A stretch of DNA of 64,000 nucleotides. Source: Amphritea opalescens (GTDB lineage: Bacteria; Pseudomonadota; Gammaproteobacteria; Pseudomonadales; Balneatricaceae). Below are positions 8,347 through 17,354 of this stretch, one piece after another (position 1 is the stretch's first letter; the number at the start of each line of letters is the position of its first letter). A program made the translations under genes and the position numbers. Where the stretch lies: positions 1 through 64,000 of the forward strand of contig NZ_RQXW01000021.1 in assembly GCF_003957515.1 (NCBI RefSeq), in the 5' to 3' direction. Under the pieces are notes generated by a model. It ran no database searches and had not been told where the DNA came from. It saw nothing but the letters and a program-made list of their open reading frames with translations.

Positions 8347-8883
8347 TTAATGCTGTGGGGGTTGATAATTATCCGCCTGACCGTGGCCAAGAAGGATATT
8401 AATGGATTTGAGCAGCATGCCCAGACCACTGATCACAATGGAGAAGAAGGCAAACGGAATCACCGCTTTAATAATCCAGCGATAAGGCAAGCCACCGGGG
8501 TCGCCAGAGGTTTCGCCTAGATCATAAGCTTCCATCGCAAAGCCGACGCTGTACCAACCCACCAGCGCACAAAACGGTATCAACAAGATTAAAACGCCAA
8601 ACATATCGATCAGAGCCTTAGTTTTAGACGTGAGACCCTCATAGATAAGATCGACGCGCACATGACCGCCGGTTTTCAAGGTGTAAGGTACACCCAAGAG
8701 AAAAACAGACGCGTACAGATGCCACTCCAGTTCTTGCATCCCGATCGACACATCATTGAACAGATAACGCATCACAACATCGAAAAAAACATTGAACAGC
8801 ATCACGATGAACAACAGTGCAGAGACTTTGCCTAATAGTTCGGAAAAACTATTGCAGACCTGCTCTAGCCTGGTTAATAACAT
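8347..8883 (-). CDS. dctQ: TRAP transporter small permease (DctQ type)
   Basis: A 178-residue membrane protein with four predicted helices and the family motif EWHLYASVFLLG near residue 65. It bridges the binding protein and the large permease. The ATG at 8883 is preferred over an in-frame GTG four codons upstream because GGGAG lies about 6 bases ahead. It follows dctP after a stem-loop and precedes dctM by 12 bases, the standard P-Q-M order. Confidence 0.92.
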   Translation of the reverse strand: MLLTRLEQVCNSFSELLGKVSALLFIVMLFNVFFDVVMRYLFNDVSIGMQELEWHLYASVFLLGVPYTLKTGGHVRVDLIYEGLTSKTKALIDMFGVLILLIPFCALVGWYSVGFAMEAYDLGETSGDPGGLPYRWIIKAVIPFAFFSIVISGLGMLLKSINILLGHGQADNYQPPQH

Positions 8884-8908
8884 ATTCACTCCCACTCTTT
8901 AAAAACGC

Positions 8909-8942
8909 AGCAGCCTGCACCTGAAATCAGGTACAGGCTGCT
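8909..8942 (-). terminator. Stem-loop between dctP and dctQ
   Basis: AGCAGCCTG-x-ACCTG pairs with CAGGT-x-CAGGCTGCT around an AAAT loop. It lies between the binding-protein gene and the permease genes without a long T-run. It probably acts as a partial terminator or mRNA-stabilising hairpin that keeps binding protein in excess of permease, a common arrangement in binding-protein operons. Confidence 0.7.
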
Positions 8943-8969
8943 CTGTTGTATCGCTTCAACTCAGTTGGA

Positions 8970-10046
8970 TTAGTTACTGACGTTATCCAGATATGCTTTA
9001 TCTGAAATCTCAGTCCAAACCCGAACCTTTTTCATGTATTCCGCCTGAGACTCAAGAATCCGTTTAGCTAAAGGATCAGCCGCTGCTTTCTCAGCCAGCA
9101 GTTCGTCGTTCGCCGTACGCATTGCTGCGAGTACTGCTGGTGGGAATGACTTCACTTGGATATTCGGGAACTCTTGCTTCATGGTCGCCCAGTTTTCGCT
9201 GGACAGGTGGTAAGACTGGATATACATGTCATATGCAGCTGTACGCATTGCAGTCTTCAGAATCTGTTGCAGATCAGCAGGTAAAGAATCGTACTTCTTC
9301 TTGTTGATCATGAACTGAAGTTCAGTCGCTGGCTCATGCCAGCCGGTATAGTAGAACGGTGCAATCTTGTGGAAACCCATGCGTAGATCAAGGGAAGGTC
9401 CAACCCACTCGAGTGCATCGATGGTGCGACGTTCCAGCGCGGTATATAGCTCACCCGGTGGAATGTTCGTTGGTTTAGCACCGAGCTTAGCCAGCACTTC
9501 TCCCGCGAATCCAGGGATACGCATCTTCAAGCCTTTAAGGTCATCCAGTGAGTTGATCTCTTTCTGGAACCAACCGCCCATCTGGTTACCGGTGTTACCA
9601 CCTGGGAATGACATAATATTGTACTTACCGTACACCTCATCCATCAGCTCCTGTCCGCCGCCATGGTAAAACCAAGCGTACTGTTCAGGTGCTGTCATAC
9701 CGAAAGGCATGGTGGTGAAGTACAGGGTGTTTGGCACCTTGCCTTTCCAGTAATAAGACGCAGAGTGGCCCATGTCATACTGACCCGAACGCACCATATC
9801 AAAGACACCGAACGGTGCTTTGTGCTTGTTTTTTGAATCGATAGTGATCTTTAATCGACCATTCGACATCTGTTCAGCCAGCGCAGCCATATTTTTAGGG
9901 GCATCGCCAAACACAGGGAAATTGGTTGGCCAGGTTTCAGCGAGCTTCAGTCGATAGACTTTTTCAGCCGCCATCAACGGGCTTGCTAGCATCGTTGCGC
10001 AAGCCGCTATCGTCACTAGCTTCTTTGCAAAATTCAGTTTTAACAT
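8970..10046 (-). CDS. dctP: TRAP substrate-binding protein (TakP/DctP type)
   Basis: A periplasmic solute receptor of about 358 residues with a signal peptide (cleavage near Ala26-Ala27). It resembles the 2-oxo-acid receptor TakP: an early WPTNFPVFGD segment, the ligand-site region MRIPGFAGEVLAKLGA, the Arg-containing ALERRTIDALEWVGPSLD stretch and a GWHEP motif. Start 10046 is chosen because AGAGAGGA lies about 11 bases upstream and the signal peptide begins there; an upstream in-frame ATG would add a charged extension. It is the first gene of a P-Q-M operon followed by a sensor kinase and regulator. A 2-oxo monocarboxylate substrate is inferred from family resemblance. Confidence 0.92.
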   Translation of the reverse strand: MLKLNFAKKLVTIAACATMLASPLMAAEKVYRLKLAETWPTNFPVFGDAPKNMAALAEQMSNGRLKITIDSKNKHKAPFGVFDMVRSGQYDMGHSASYYWKGKVPNTLYFTTMPFGMTAPEQYAWFYHGGGQELMDEVYGKYNIMSFPGGNTGNQMGGWFQKEINSLDDLKGLKMRIPGFAGEVLAKLGAKPTNIPPGELYTALERRTIDALEWVGPSLDLRMGFHKIAPFYYTGWHEPATELQFMINKKKYDSLPADLQQILKTAMRTAAYDMYIQSYHLSSENWATMKQEFPNIQVKSFPPAVLAAMRTANDELLAEKAAADPLAKRILESQAEYMKKVRVWTEISDKAYLDNVSN

Positions 10047-10542
10047 TGTTATTATCATCCTCTCTTTGCAACTCCCCTTGCGGGAGAGCATCTATAAAAG
10101 CAGTGAAACCTGAAACAGCGTCGGGCTGAGATCACCACCGGATAGCGCCGTGTAAACACAACGCTAGCATCTGCATAGTGTGATGAAATAACCGAATCTT
10201 GCCTATTCGGGATACTGCGCAAGGGATGAAGAGAGACTACGTAGAGGGGCTACGTAGTTTTACCTAGAAGCTTTTCATAGAAATTTAGAACAGGGCTGCT
10301 TTACAATGAGTTAGACTGTTAGGCTTGATGCGATTCTGACATTTCGATTATCCATCTTAGTCTAAGATAAGAACTGACTAGAAATATCATCCAACCGATC
10401 CAAATGGCCTTCAGCTTCTTTGAGTAATTTCACCAATACGCTACAAATAACTAGACTAGTAAGTTCATTCAGTAACTTAGCCTAATATGATGCGCGAAAT
10501 GTCGAAATTAAGCCATTTTAGGTTATGTAAATTTAGAAAATA
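10047..10542. promoter_or_regulatory. Promoter region of the TRAP operon with CTACGTAG repeats
   Basis: Nearly 500 bases without a gene. Two copies of the 8-base palindrome CTACGTAG lie at 10238-10245 and 10251-10258, 13 bases apart centre to centre. A partial CTAG-containing match (TTTTACCTAG) follows. Repeats of this kind upstream of a TRAP operon that carries its own NarL-type regulator are a plausible operator. The stretch 10330-10540, toward the AT-rich dGTPase unit, shows no further signal that I recognise. Confidence 0.5.
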
Positions 10543-11106
10543 TTAAATAATTCGTGAAGGAACCTTCAGGTACATACCACTATTAGAAGACCACCTTAAA
10601 GAAGAAAACCCTCCCATTAACCTATGCCCTACCCATCTAGTGTCAACGATAGAGGGTTCATTAGGAAGGTTTGCTAATAATAACCTCCCCATGAAGTCAA
10701 TCCACTGTTTGTTATTCAAACCGGTACTTCCATATGCATGTAAAGATCGCCCTGATTCATAAAAGACTAAGCCTGAATAAATATGATTTGGTAATATCTT
10801 ATACAGCGTAGCCTTTGCGTATTTTAAATCTTGAACACTACAATCAAAATCTATCATTGGAAGATGGTACTTTCTCTGCCCTTTTTTATAAACAGAATGA
10901 AAAGCTAACTCTTCACCAACAGCTAAGCTCTTTAATTTATCAGTTATCCATTTTTCATTCACATCTTTAGCAAGCACATCAATAAATGCTCTATTATCAA
11001 ATACATTTTGAGGCTGATACTCATAAATACTAAATTGCATTTCAATATCTTGCTTATTTTTAAAATAAGATAAAACATGTGACAAAGGGTGATTTTCAAA
11101 TGTCAT
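10543..11106 (-). CDS. Small archaeo-eukaryotic-primase-like protein
   Basis: A 187-residue protein that carries the three spaced motifs of the archaeo-eukaryotic primase (AEP) superfamily. They are a DxD motif in a strand (PMIDFDCS, Asp86 and Asp88), an SxH motif (GRSLHAYG, Ser121-His123) and a hydrophobic-Asp motif (SIVDTRW, Asp155) followed by His161. It is far shorter than replicative primases or Prim-Pols and has no zinc finger, PriCT or helicase part. It may bind or polymerise nucleotides, or only sense them. Its ATG overlaps the stop of the dGTPase gene (ATGA), so the two are translationally coupled. Codon use is AT-rich compared with flanking metabolic genes. The family assignment comes from motif reading only. 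Confidence 0.65.
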   Translation of the reverse strand: MTFENHPLSHVLSYFKNKQDIEMQFSIYEYQPQNVFDNRAFIDVLAKDVNEKWITDKLKSLAVGEELAFHSVYKKGQRKYHLPMIDFDCSVQDLKYAKATLYKILPNHIYSGLVFYESGRSLHAYGSTGLNNKQWIDFMGRLLLANLPNEPSIVDTRWVGHRLMGGFSSLRWSSNSGMYLKVPSRII

Positions 11107-12503
11107 ACTATATTGACCTCGATACCATGAAAAAGCCGATAAAGCTTGAGAGAAAAATCATCAGTCATGCCAGATATATAATCAACAATAAGTTGAAACC
11201 TAATAAACCATTCATTATCGGGATCGTTATCTACACTGTATTTATAGTGATCCACGAGACTCTTGGGAAGTTTTGAAAACATTCTTCTTTCTAGATTATT
11301 CTTACCATTACCATCGACAAGATCTTTAAAATCTTTCTGTTCCAAACTCAATAACAGTGAAAACTTATCCAAAAGCCCATGTACTATGTTATAACCTGCA
11401 ATTTCAATATCTTCAGCTTCCTTTGATTCGTATAGCTTTTCACGACAGTAATTATTAATAATATTGAGAGCCTTTGAATAGTCATCATCATTACTATTAT
11501 CAAAAATAGATTTTCTAGTACCAGCACAGAAATCTTCTCTATTTTTAAAAAAATATTCAGCAGCATATTTTGTAAGGAGATTAATCATATTTGTTCTAAA
11601 ACCAACAAAACGTCCAACAACCTTACATTGTGCGCTATCACTCTTAGGTATACAATTTTTAATTTCATCTTGAAAAGCAGAAAATTTATCCTCTAAGAAA
11701 GCTATTACTTCACTTTCAGTGATTATTGTTTTTTCGATACCATCTTCAATATCACTCAAGCTATATGCAATATCGTCAGAAGCTTCCATTAAATAAACAA
11801 GCGGATGCCTTTGTCCCCACTTTAACCCTAATTTTTTCCAAGCTTCTATTAATATTTCTTTCTCAGAGGAGAATGCAGCAATTTTCTTATATTTTGAAGA
11901 CCCCTTAGATAACTCATCTGAAAACTGAGGATATTTAATTATTGCACCAATCTGAGCAACAGTAAGATTTAGTCCTTTTTGGTCAGGAAACCCCTGTAAA
12001 GTAATAGCTATTCGCGCTCCCTGAGGATTACCATCAAAGTTTATAAAGTCGTTATAATATGAGTTCGATTTATCTATATCATTATTTTTAGACTTTTTAT
12101 GGATACTATTAGAGTTGTCTCTAAACCATTCCTGAATAGCCTTCTCACCTAAATGACCAAAGGGAGGGTTCCCTATATCATGTAACAGACAGGCAGTTTC
12201 CACTATTGGTTCTATCAGAACAAATTTATCTAAAAGCTGAGAGTCTTTTTCTTTTTCAGCAACAAGGACTAATTGTTGAGCAATATAACGCCCTACATGA
12301 GCAACTTCAATTGAGTGGGTAAGTCTACTTCGAACAGCAGCATTACTTTCTAAAGAAAAAACTTGGGCTTTACTTTGCAACCGTCTTAGTGGAGATGAAA
12401 ATAGAACCCTGCCTCTATCACTCTCAAACTGCTGCTTAGATGTTCTAGTGTCAGTGCTAGAGCTTTGCCTTAGACGCTCAATACTAAATAATTTATCTTC
12501 CAT
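11103..12503 (-). CDS. dgt: dGTPase-type HD-domain dNTP triphosphohydrolase
   Basis: A 466-residue enzyme of the Dgt family, which splits dGTP (or other dNTPs) to the nucleoside and tripolyphosphate. The metal-binding HD signature is intact: His63 (RLTHSIEVAHVGR), His108-Asp109 (LLHDIGNPPFGH) and Asp243/Asp244 (EASDDIAYS). The N-terminal FESDRGRVLFSSPLRRLQ block is like E. coli Dgt. The ATG at 12503 is chosen because AAAGGA lies 10 bases upstream; a TTG start at 12575 is possible but lacks one. The next gene encodes a primase-like protein and overlaps it by 4 bases. Dgt enzymes can block phage growth by depleting dNTPs. An AT-rich operon among metabolic genes suggests horizontal gain. Confidence 0.88.
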   Translation of the reverse strand: MEDKLFSIERLRQSSSTDTRTSKQQFESDRGRVLFSSPLRRLQSKAQVFSLESNAAVRSRLTHSIEVAHVGRYIAQQLVLVAEKEKDSQLLDKFVLIEPIVETACLLHDIGNPPFGHLGEKAIQEWFRDNSNSIHKKSKNNDIDKSNSYYNDFINFDGNPQGARIAITLQGFPDQKGLNLTVAQIGAIIKYPQFSDELSKGSSKYKKIAAFSSEKEILIEAWKKLGLKWGQRHPLVYLMEASDDIAYSLSDIEDGIEKTIITESEVIAFLEDKFSAFQDEIKNCIPKSDSAQCKVVGRFVGFRTNMINLLTKYAAEYFFKNREDFCAGTRKSIFDNSNDDDYSKALNIINNYCREKLYESKEAEDIEIAGYNIVHGLLDKFSLLLSLEQKDFKDLVDGNGKNNLERRMFSKLPKSLVDHYKYSVDNDPDNEWFIRFQLIVDYISGMTDDFSLKLYRLFHGIEVNIV

Positions 12504-12741
12504 AAAACTGCAATCCTTTTGTATTTTCCAATATAACGAGGGATTAGTATCGTAACCTATGGGTATGTCCGTCAAGCATAAGACTAACTTTTACGAGGCA
12601 TCAGATACACTGTTGAAATCATTGATTGTAACCACGTCTAAAATAGACATCACGGAAAATCTATTCCATCAAGTGGCTGATCGTAAAAAATAGCCTAACA
12701 AGTACAGTCAAGAATACTCTTTACCTTGTACAAAACAAATT
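12504..12741. other. Upstream region of the dGTPase unit
   Basis: AT-rich stretch that must hold the promoter for the leftward dgt operon. On the plus strand a 44-codon ORF (12559-12693) starts ATGGGTATG and ends TAG. Its peptide looks protein-like (TNFYEASDTLLKSL), but it has no ribosome-binding site, so it may be a gene remnant. Nothing else is recognised. Confidence 0.3.
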
Positions 12742-12773
12742 AAAGCCATCATAACTATATGTATGACGGCTTT
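12742..12773 (-). terminator. Terminator after mtnK
   Basis: AAAGCCATCAT and ATGACGGCTTT form an 11-base stem with one wobble pair around a 10-base loop. T-rich sequence follows on the minus strand. It ends the leftward mtnK transcript. Confidence 0.75.
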
Positions 12774-12784
12774 TAAAACTTACC

Positions 12785-13990
12785 TTAGTGACAAAAAATT
12801 TGATCCGCCAGATTGGAGGATAACGCTTCAATCGTATTAAAACTAGCACGCTGCTTAATCAGTAGCTTCCCGAGTGTCAGTGCTAAACGTTCAGATTCCG
12901 CCCGCTGTTGAGCATCTTCAATCGATTCAATATCCAGCACATGGGCCAAACCCACAGTACGGCGAATCACCTCAGTACCCGCATAGCCCAAACTATCTGC
13001 TAACAAGCTCGACAGATACCAATCGGCAAATCCTGCTTGCTGTAGACTCGGGTCTGTCGTTTCATCACGCATATGCTGTCGAACGCCTTGCGCAAAAGTG
13101 TTCCACAAGATATTAATGCCATTGAGCAGCCACTGTTGATAATCTTCACGCTCGGCCTGATCCCCCGGCAAGTTTGACTGCCCGGCAATATTCAACACAT
13201 AGTTACCAATGATGGAGCCAATATCAAAGCCCGCTGGGCCGATAAAGGCAAACTCAGGGTCGATGATTTTGGTGCCTGATTCATTGGCAAAGACCGATCC
13301 CGCATGTAGATCACCGTGCAGCAATGCCTCGGCTTGGTTAAGGAACTTCAGCTTCAGCTGCGCGACTTCCAACTTCAACGCTTCATCCTGCCAAAGCTGT
13401 TCGGCATCGGCGCGTAGATACTCGTTGATACTGTTGCGCTCATGGTCACAGTAAGGGTCCCAGAAAAATAACTCTTCCGAAATTTTGCAAAGATCGGGAT
13501 TGATAAACCGCTGCACCAACGCTTTTTTCGCATGGCCATCTAAATACAGATCCGATGTATAAAACAGGGTATCGGCTAAGAAGCGGCCAAGATGCTCAGC
13601 CAGCAAAGGCAGTTTCTGGCGGGCGACCATCACATTGCGAAGATTGTCATAAGCACTGATATCCTCCATAACGATGGCACACTGCTCGGCATCATAGTGA
13701 TAGACCTCAGGCACGAGATCGGGGCAGTGAGAGGCCTCCAGCTGTAATGCCTCGGCTTCAATCCGTATACGATCTTGCGATAAAGGCCAACCTTCACCGA
13801 TGCTGCGAATATAGGGCAACGCTTGCTTGATAATCAGACTCGTGGCGGCACCGGACACCCGATAAACAAAGTTAATATTGCCGTCACCGATTTCCTCGAC
13901 CCGCAAAGGTTCATCGGCCATAAACAGATCACTATGCTGACGCGCAAATTCGATGACATCAGCATCAGATGCAAATTTTTTAAAACTCAT
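12785..13990 (-). CDS. mtnK: S-methyl-5-thioribose kinase
   Basis: A 401-residue kinase of the aminoglycoside phosphotransferase-like fold. It phosphorylates 5-methylthioribose in the methionine salvage pathway. Family marks include the N-terminal nucleotide loop IGDGNINFVYRV, the catalytic loop LLHGDLHAGSVF (Asp of the HGD motif) and the metal-binding IIDPEFAFIGPAGFDIG. The ATG at 13990 (MSFKKFAS) gives the usual family length; an upstream in-frame extension of 52 codons overlaps the divergent mtnA start and looks non-coding. It is transcribed divergently from mtnA, whose enzyme uses its product. Confidence 0.94.
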   Translation of the reverse strand: MSFKKFASDADVIEFARQHSDLFMADEPLRVEEIGDGNINFVYRVSGAATSLIIKQALPYIRSIGEGWPLSQDRIRIEAEALQLEASHCPDLVPEVYHYDAEQCAIVMEDISAYDNLRNVMVARQKLPLLAEHLGRFLADTLFYTSDLYLDGHAKKALVQRFINPDLCKISEELFFWDPYCDHERNSINEYLRADAEQLWQDEALKLEVAQLKLKFLNQAEALLHGDLHAGSVFANESGTKIIDPEFAFIGPAGFDIGSIIGNYVLNIAGQSNLPGDQAEREDYQQWLLNGINILWNTFAQGVRQHMRDETTDPSLQQAGFADWYLSSLLADSLGYAGTEVIRRTVGLAHVLDIESIEDAQQRAESERLALTLGKLLIKQRASFNTIEALSSNLADQIFCH

Positions 13991-14169
13991 ATTCAGGCTT
14001 GGTTCCACAACGATTAAAGAAAGCAATTTAGGCGGGTATCGATAACCAACACCGCACAGATTAGATTGACTGCATTGTGGCAAATAGGTTCGCCTCTGCA
14101 TACCCCTTTTCTGATTGAATGGTTCCTGATAACTTAGGCGCCCCAAACCCTTTTGTTATTGGAACCTCC

Positions 14170-15189
14170 ATGAAAGACCTCATCGCCACCAGCATTAAAT
14201 ATCAACAAGGGGCGCTGTCTATTCTCGATCAGCATCAACTACCGCATCAAGAACAGTGGCTCCCCTGCGACAGCACTGAGACTATGATCGCAATGATCAA
14301 ACAGCTACAGATCCGTGGTGCGCCACTCATCGGTATCGGCGCTAGCCTATTATTAGCGCATTTAGCAGAACAGGGTGTCTCCACAACCACGTTACGTACC
14401 GAAGCCGAACGTTTACGGGCAACCAGACCCACCGCGGTCAATTTAATGAACTGCCTTGACCGCATGTTAGCCACCCTCGATAACGAAGGGCCAGCAGCGC
14501 TGCCCCGTTGCGCCGAGCAACTGTTCCATGAAGACGTAACATTATGCAATCGTATCGCCACCGCGGGTGCTGCACTCATTGAAGACGGTGCGAATATTCT
14601 CACCCACTGTAATACCGGCAGCCTCGCCACTGCGGGGGTTGGCACGGCTATCGGGGTGATCGGCGCGGTGAAGCAACAAGGTAAAGCACTGCATGTTTGG
14701 GTCGATGAAACCCGTCCATTATTGCAAGGTGGCCGTTTAACCACCTGGGAGATGGATCGACTCGGCGTACCCCATACATTGATCTGCGATAATATGGCCG
14801 CCCTGCTGATGGCCCAAGGAAAGGTCGATGTAATTCTCGTGGGTGCTGATCGCATCGCCGCCAATGGCGACTTTGCCAATAAAGTGGGCACCTATTCGCT
14901 AGCGGTGGTTGCGCAATATCACAACGTGCCCTTCTATGTGGTTGCCCCCTACACCACCGTCGATGCAAACTGCCCTGATGGCAGTGCTATCCCTATCGAA
15001 CAGCGCAATCCCGCCGAAGTTCAGGGTGTTAGTGGTAGTTTTGGCGAGATCAACTGGGCACCGGATAACACCCCGGTCTATAACCCGGCGTTCGATGTCA
15101 CCCCCGCCAAACTGGTAAGCGGATGGATTCTCGATACGGGTGTTTATCGCCCAGAACAGATAGCTGCTGGGGCGTTGAAAAACCTGTAA
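14170..15189 (+). CDS. mtnA: S-methyl-5-thioribose-1-phosphate isomerase
   Basis: A 339-residue member of the eIF2B-like aldose-ketose isomerase family. It converts methylthioribose 1-phosphate to methylthioribulose 1-phosphate. Signature segments are [12 protein letters not shown], the catalytic Cys region [24 protein letters not shown] and the catalytic Asp region [14 protein letters not shown] 14170 (MKDLIATS) gives normal family length; upstream codons of the frame are not conserved in type. It lies divergent to mtnK, and the pair feeds the mtnBCD enzymes encoded at 27236-29107. Confidence 0.95.
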   Translation: MKDLIATSIKYQQGALSILDQHQLPHQEQWLPCDSTETMIAMIKQLQIRGAPLIGIGASLLLAHLAEQGVSTTTLRTEAERLRATRPTAVNLMNCLDRMLATLDNEGPAALPRCAEQLFHEDVTLCNRIATAGAALIEDGANILTHCNTGSLATAGVGTAIGVIGAVKQQGKALHVWVDETRPLLQGGRLTTWEMDRLGVPHTLICDNMAALLMAQGKVDVILVGADRIAANGDFANKVGTYSLAVVAQYHNVPFYVVAPYTTVDANCPDGSAIPIEQRNPAEVQGVSGSFGEINWAPDNTPVYNPAFDVTPAKLVSGWILDTGVYRPEQIAAGALKNL

Positions 15190-15208
15190 TGCTATCGATG
15201 TTAATCAC

Positions 15209-15251
15209 GCTTAGATGAATTGTATCTTCAACGATAATGATTCATCTAAGC
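15209..15251 (+). terminator. Terminator after mtnA
   Basis: GCTTAGATGAAT pairs perfectly with ATTCATCTAAGC (12-base stem, 19-base loop), followed by TCCTCTTTT. It ends mtnA and lies between convergent genes, 48 bases before the stop of the amidase gene. Confidence 0.88.
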
Positions 15252-15298
15252 TCCTCTTTTATCTCAACTAAGTATATTCACGACACCCTAATCCATGA

Positions 15299-16597
15299 TC
15301 AGCGTGGTAAAACACCCTCAACCCAACGAGCAAGACGCAATAATGACTGATCCTCATTTAATCGTCCGACCAGTTGTACTCCCAACGGTAGGTTCCCCTC
15401 AAAAACATGACCGGGCAGTGTAATCACGGGCAGGTTCATCGCTTGCCATGGCCGACTCATATGTGGCGCGCCGGTTTTATCAATACCTAAAGGCGCTACA
15501 CCCGGCGCTGCCGGCGCTAACATAAGATCACAATCAGCATATTCTGCCCAAAGCTGCTCTCTGATTTTCTCAGCCTGTTGCCGAGCCGCGAGGTAATCAT
15601 CATAAGAGATCGCGACCCCTCGATCGATTAGGTCGATTAAAGGCTCACTGAGTAATTCTGGCTGCGCGGCTTCTTGAACCAAGTTACGGCACACTTCATA
15701 TGCCATGATGCATTGGTGATGATCAACTAACTCTTTCAACAAGCCACTCGACTGAGCGGACATCTCGATAATATCGACACCGTGACGGCGTAGCTCAAGT
15801 ACCGTGGATTGAATCGCTGCTTGCATCGCACCATCAACATCACCAATGGCTGCCCCATCACACACAACCACTTTAGTCGGTTTCTGCGCGGCAGGCAGAT
15901 CTAACGGGGATGGTTGTTTTAGTAATATCCCTCGCATCAATTCAATATCTTCCACCGACCGAGCAAGTAGGCCCAGTGAATCCAGTGACTGTGCTAGCGG
16001 CTGAATACCTCTTAGAGAGAAATCCCCCCGTGAGGCGACATAACCCACTGCGCCACAATAAGCGGCAGGACGAATAACAGAGGCGGCGGTCTGCGAGCCT
16101 AGCGCAACAGGCACCATACTATCGGCGACCGCCGCAGCAGAACCACTGGATGACCCACCAGGGGTACGCAGCAGATCTTTTGGATTACAGGTATCACCGG
16201 GTTTAAAGTACGCAAACTCAGTGGTGACCGTTTTACCTAATACAATACCCCCGGCCTGACGAATCTGACTGACACAGGCTGCATCATCAACGGGCTGACG
16301 ACCCTTATGAATCGCCGATCCCATCTCCGTTGGCATGTTAGCTGTGTCAATAATATCCTTAATGCCTACCGGTAAGCCTTTTAAGATACTTTGCTCATAA
16401 AAGGATTGGTATTTTGTATATTGGGCTAAATACTCCTCTCGATTTAAACGACACTGCCACGCCTTAACCACCGGCTCACGGCGTTCTAACTGATCAAAAC
16501 AAGCGTTAATAATATCGAGGGCCGTATATAAACCCTCCTCAATACCCTGTAGGGCGCGCCGTAATCCTAAAGAGCTTAGTGAATCAGTTGTTTTCAT
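15299..16597 (-). CDS. Amidase signature family hydrolase
   Basis: A 432-residue amidase with the full Ser-cisSer-Lys triad: Lys80 (PVGIKD), cis-Ser149 in GGSSSGSAAA and nucleophile Ser173 in SQTAASVIRPAA. It is shorter than GatA (about 480) and lacks its tail. Such enzymes cleave amides, including ring-opened heterocycles and arylamides. It is the last gene of the leftward oxygenase/TRAP cluster, 127 bases after the flavin reductase. It may therefore release ammonia or an acyl group from the pathway's intermediate. The exact substrate is unknown. Confidence 0.9.
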   Translation of the reverse strand: MKTTDSLSSLGLRRALQGIEEGLYTALDIINACFDQLERREPVVKAWQCRLNREEYLAQYTKYQSFYEQSILKGLPVGIKDIIDTANMPTEMGSAIHKGRQPVDDAACVSQIRQAGGIVLGKTVTTEFAYFKPGDTCNPKDLLRTPGGSSSGSAAAVADSMVPVALGSQTAASVIRPAAYCGAVGYVASRGDFSLRGIQPLAQSLDSLGLLARSVEDIELMRGILLKQPSPLDLPAAQKPTKVVVCDGAAIGDVDGAMQAAIQSTVLELRRHGVDIIEMSAQSSGLLKELVDHHQCIMAYEVCRNLVQEAAQPELLSEPLIDLIDRGVAISYDDYLAARQQAEKIREQLWAEYADCDLMLAPAAPGVAPLGIDKTGAPHMSRPWQAMNLPVITLPGHVFEGNLPLGVQLVGRLNEDQSLLRLARWVEGVLPR

Positions 16598-16724
16598 CGT
16601 CGAGCGCCTTTATCGCTTATACCTGTGGTTAATATGTTGAGTACGTTAGCAAGAACGACTCAACCTAGGTGCAGATACCCATTTAGAGGATCGGTTAAAA
16701 AAGTGTTGCCAACTTTGTCGACGA

Positions 16725-17216
16725 TTAAAGTGATGGATGTAACTCAGGCACCGCATAACCACCGTTATGAAACACCAGTGACGAGGTATCGTCATCATAG
16801 CCATACTCATTCACCTGACCGACAATAATCAGGTGGTCACCACCTTCATAAACATTCCAGACATGGCACTCAAACCAAGCCGCCGTACCGGTAATGCGTG
16901 GAGCGCCATGAACGCTATCACTCAATTCAACACCTGAGAATTTATCTTCTCCACGACGCGCAAATTTATTTGAAATATCAACCTGATCATCACGCAACAC
17001 ATGGACCGTGAAAGGCTTGCCTTCAGCAAAAGCATTTAAACTCAACGCCCCCTTATCAATGCTCCAAAGAACTAACGCAGGTTCAATCGATACAGAGTTA
17101 AAACTACTGGCGGTGACACCAATTTTATTACCGCTGTCATCGACTCCGGTAATCACCGTAACACCGGTAGGAAACTTACCTAAAGCACGACGAAAATCTT
17201 TTACATCCACCAACAT
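16725..17216 (-). CDS. Flavin reductase (two-component monooxygenase partner)
   Basis: A 163-residue protein of the flavin reductase-like, FMN-binding split-barrel family (HpaC/HsaB type). The early block RRALGKFPTGVTVITG and the GVTASSFNSVSIEPALVLWSI motif are typical, as is the late H-NGGY region. It reduces FMN or FAD with NAD(P)H and hands it to an oxygenase, here most likely the acyl-CoA-dehydrogenase-like monooxygenase at 23600-24766. The ATG at 17216 is chosen because GGAGG lies 6 bases upstream. It lies between the amidase and the Rieske reductase gene. Confidence 0.9.
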   Translation of the reverse strand: MLVDVKDFRRALGKFPTGVTVITGVDDSGNKIGVTASSFNSVSIEPALVLWSIDKGALSLNAFAEGKPFTVHVLRDDQVDISNKFARRGEDKFSGVELSDSVHGAPRITGTAAWFECHVWNVYEGGDHLIIVGQVNEYGYDDDTSSLVFHNGGYAVPELHPSL

Positions 17217-17354
17217 AGAACCTCCAAAAATATTATTTATTATTGAGACAAGAACGGACGATATAAACATGTAGAAAAAAGCCGTTAACACTGAATCATG
17301 ATGGACATCATCATCGCTTTAAGGTTTTCAGTGTTAACGCTTACTTTTGGAGCT

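Noticed and set aside
11079-11276. Plus-strand 65-codon ORF at the junction of the primase-like and dGTPase genes
   Set aside because: It overlaps the coupled start/stop of two better-supported genes and has no recognisable features.
12559-12693. Plus-strand 44-codon ORF upstream of dgt as a third member of the dGTPase unit (antitoxin-like)
   Set aside because: It is divergent, has no ribosome-binding site, and no hallmark of an antitoxin; noted only as a possible remnant.
13991-14169. Possible SAM-type riboswitch between mtnK and mtnA
   Set aside because: No helix pattern or conserved core of a SAM riboswitch could be traced in this 180-base divergent region.
14247-14891. A 214-codon minus-strand ORF inside mtnA
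   Set aside because: It is a shadow frame of the well-supported mtnA gene, with unusual Ser/Arg-rich composition.
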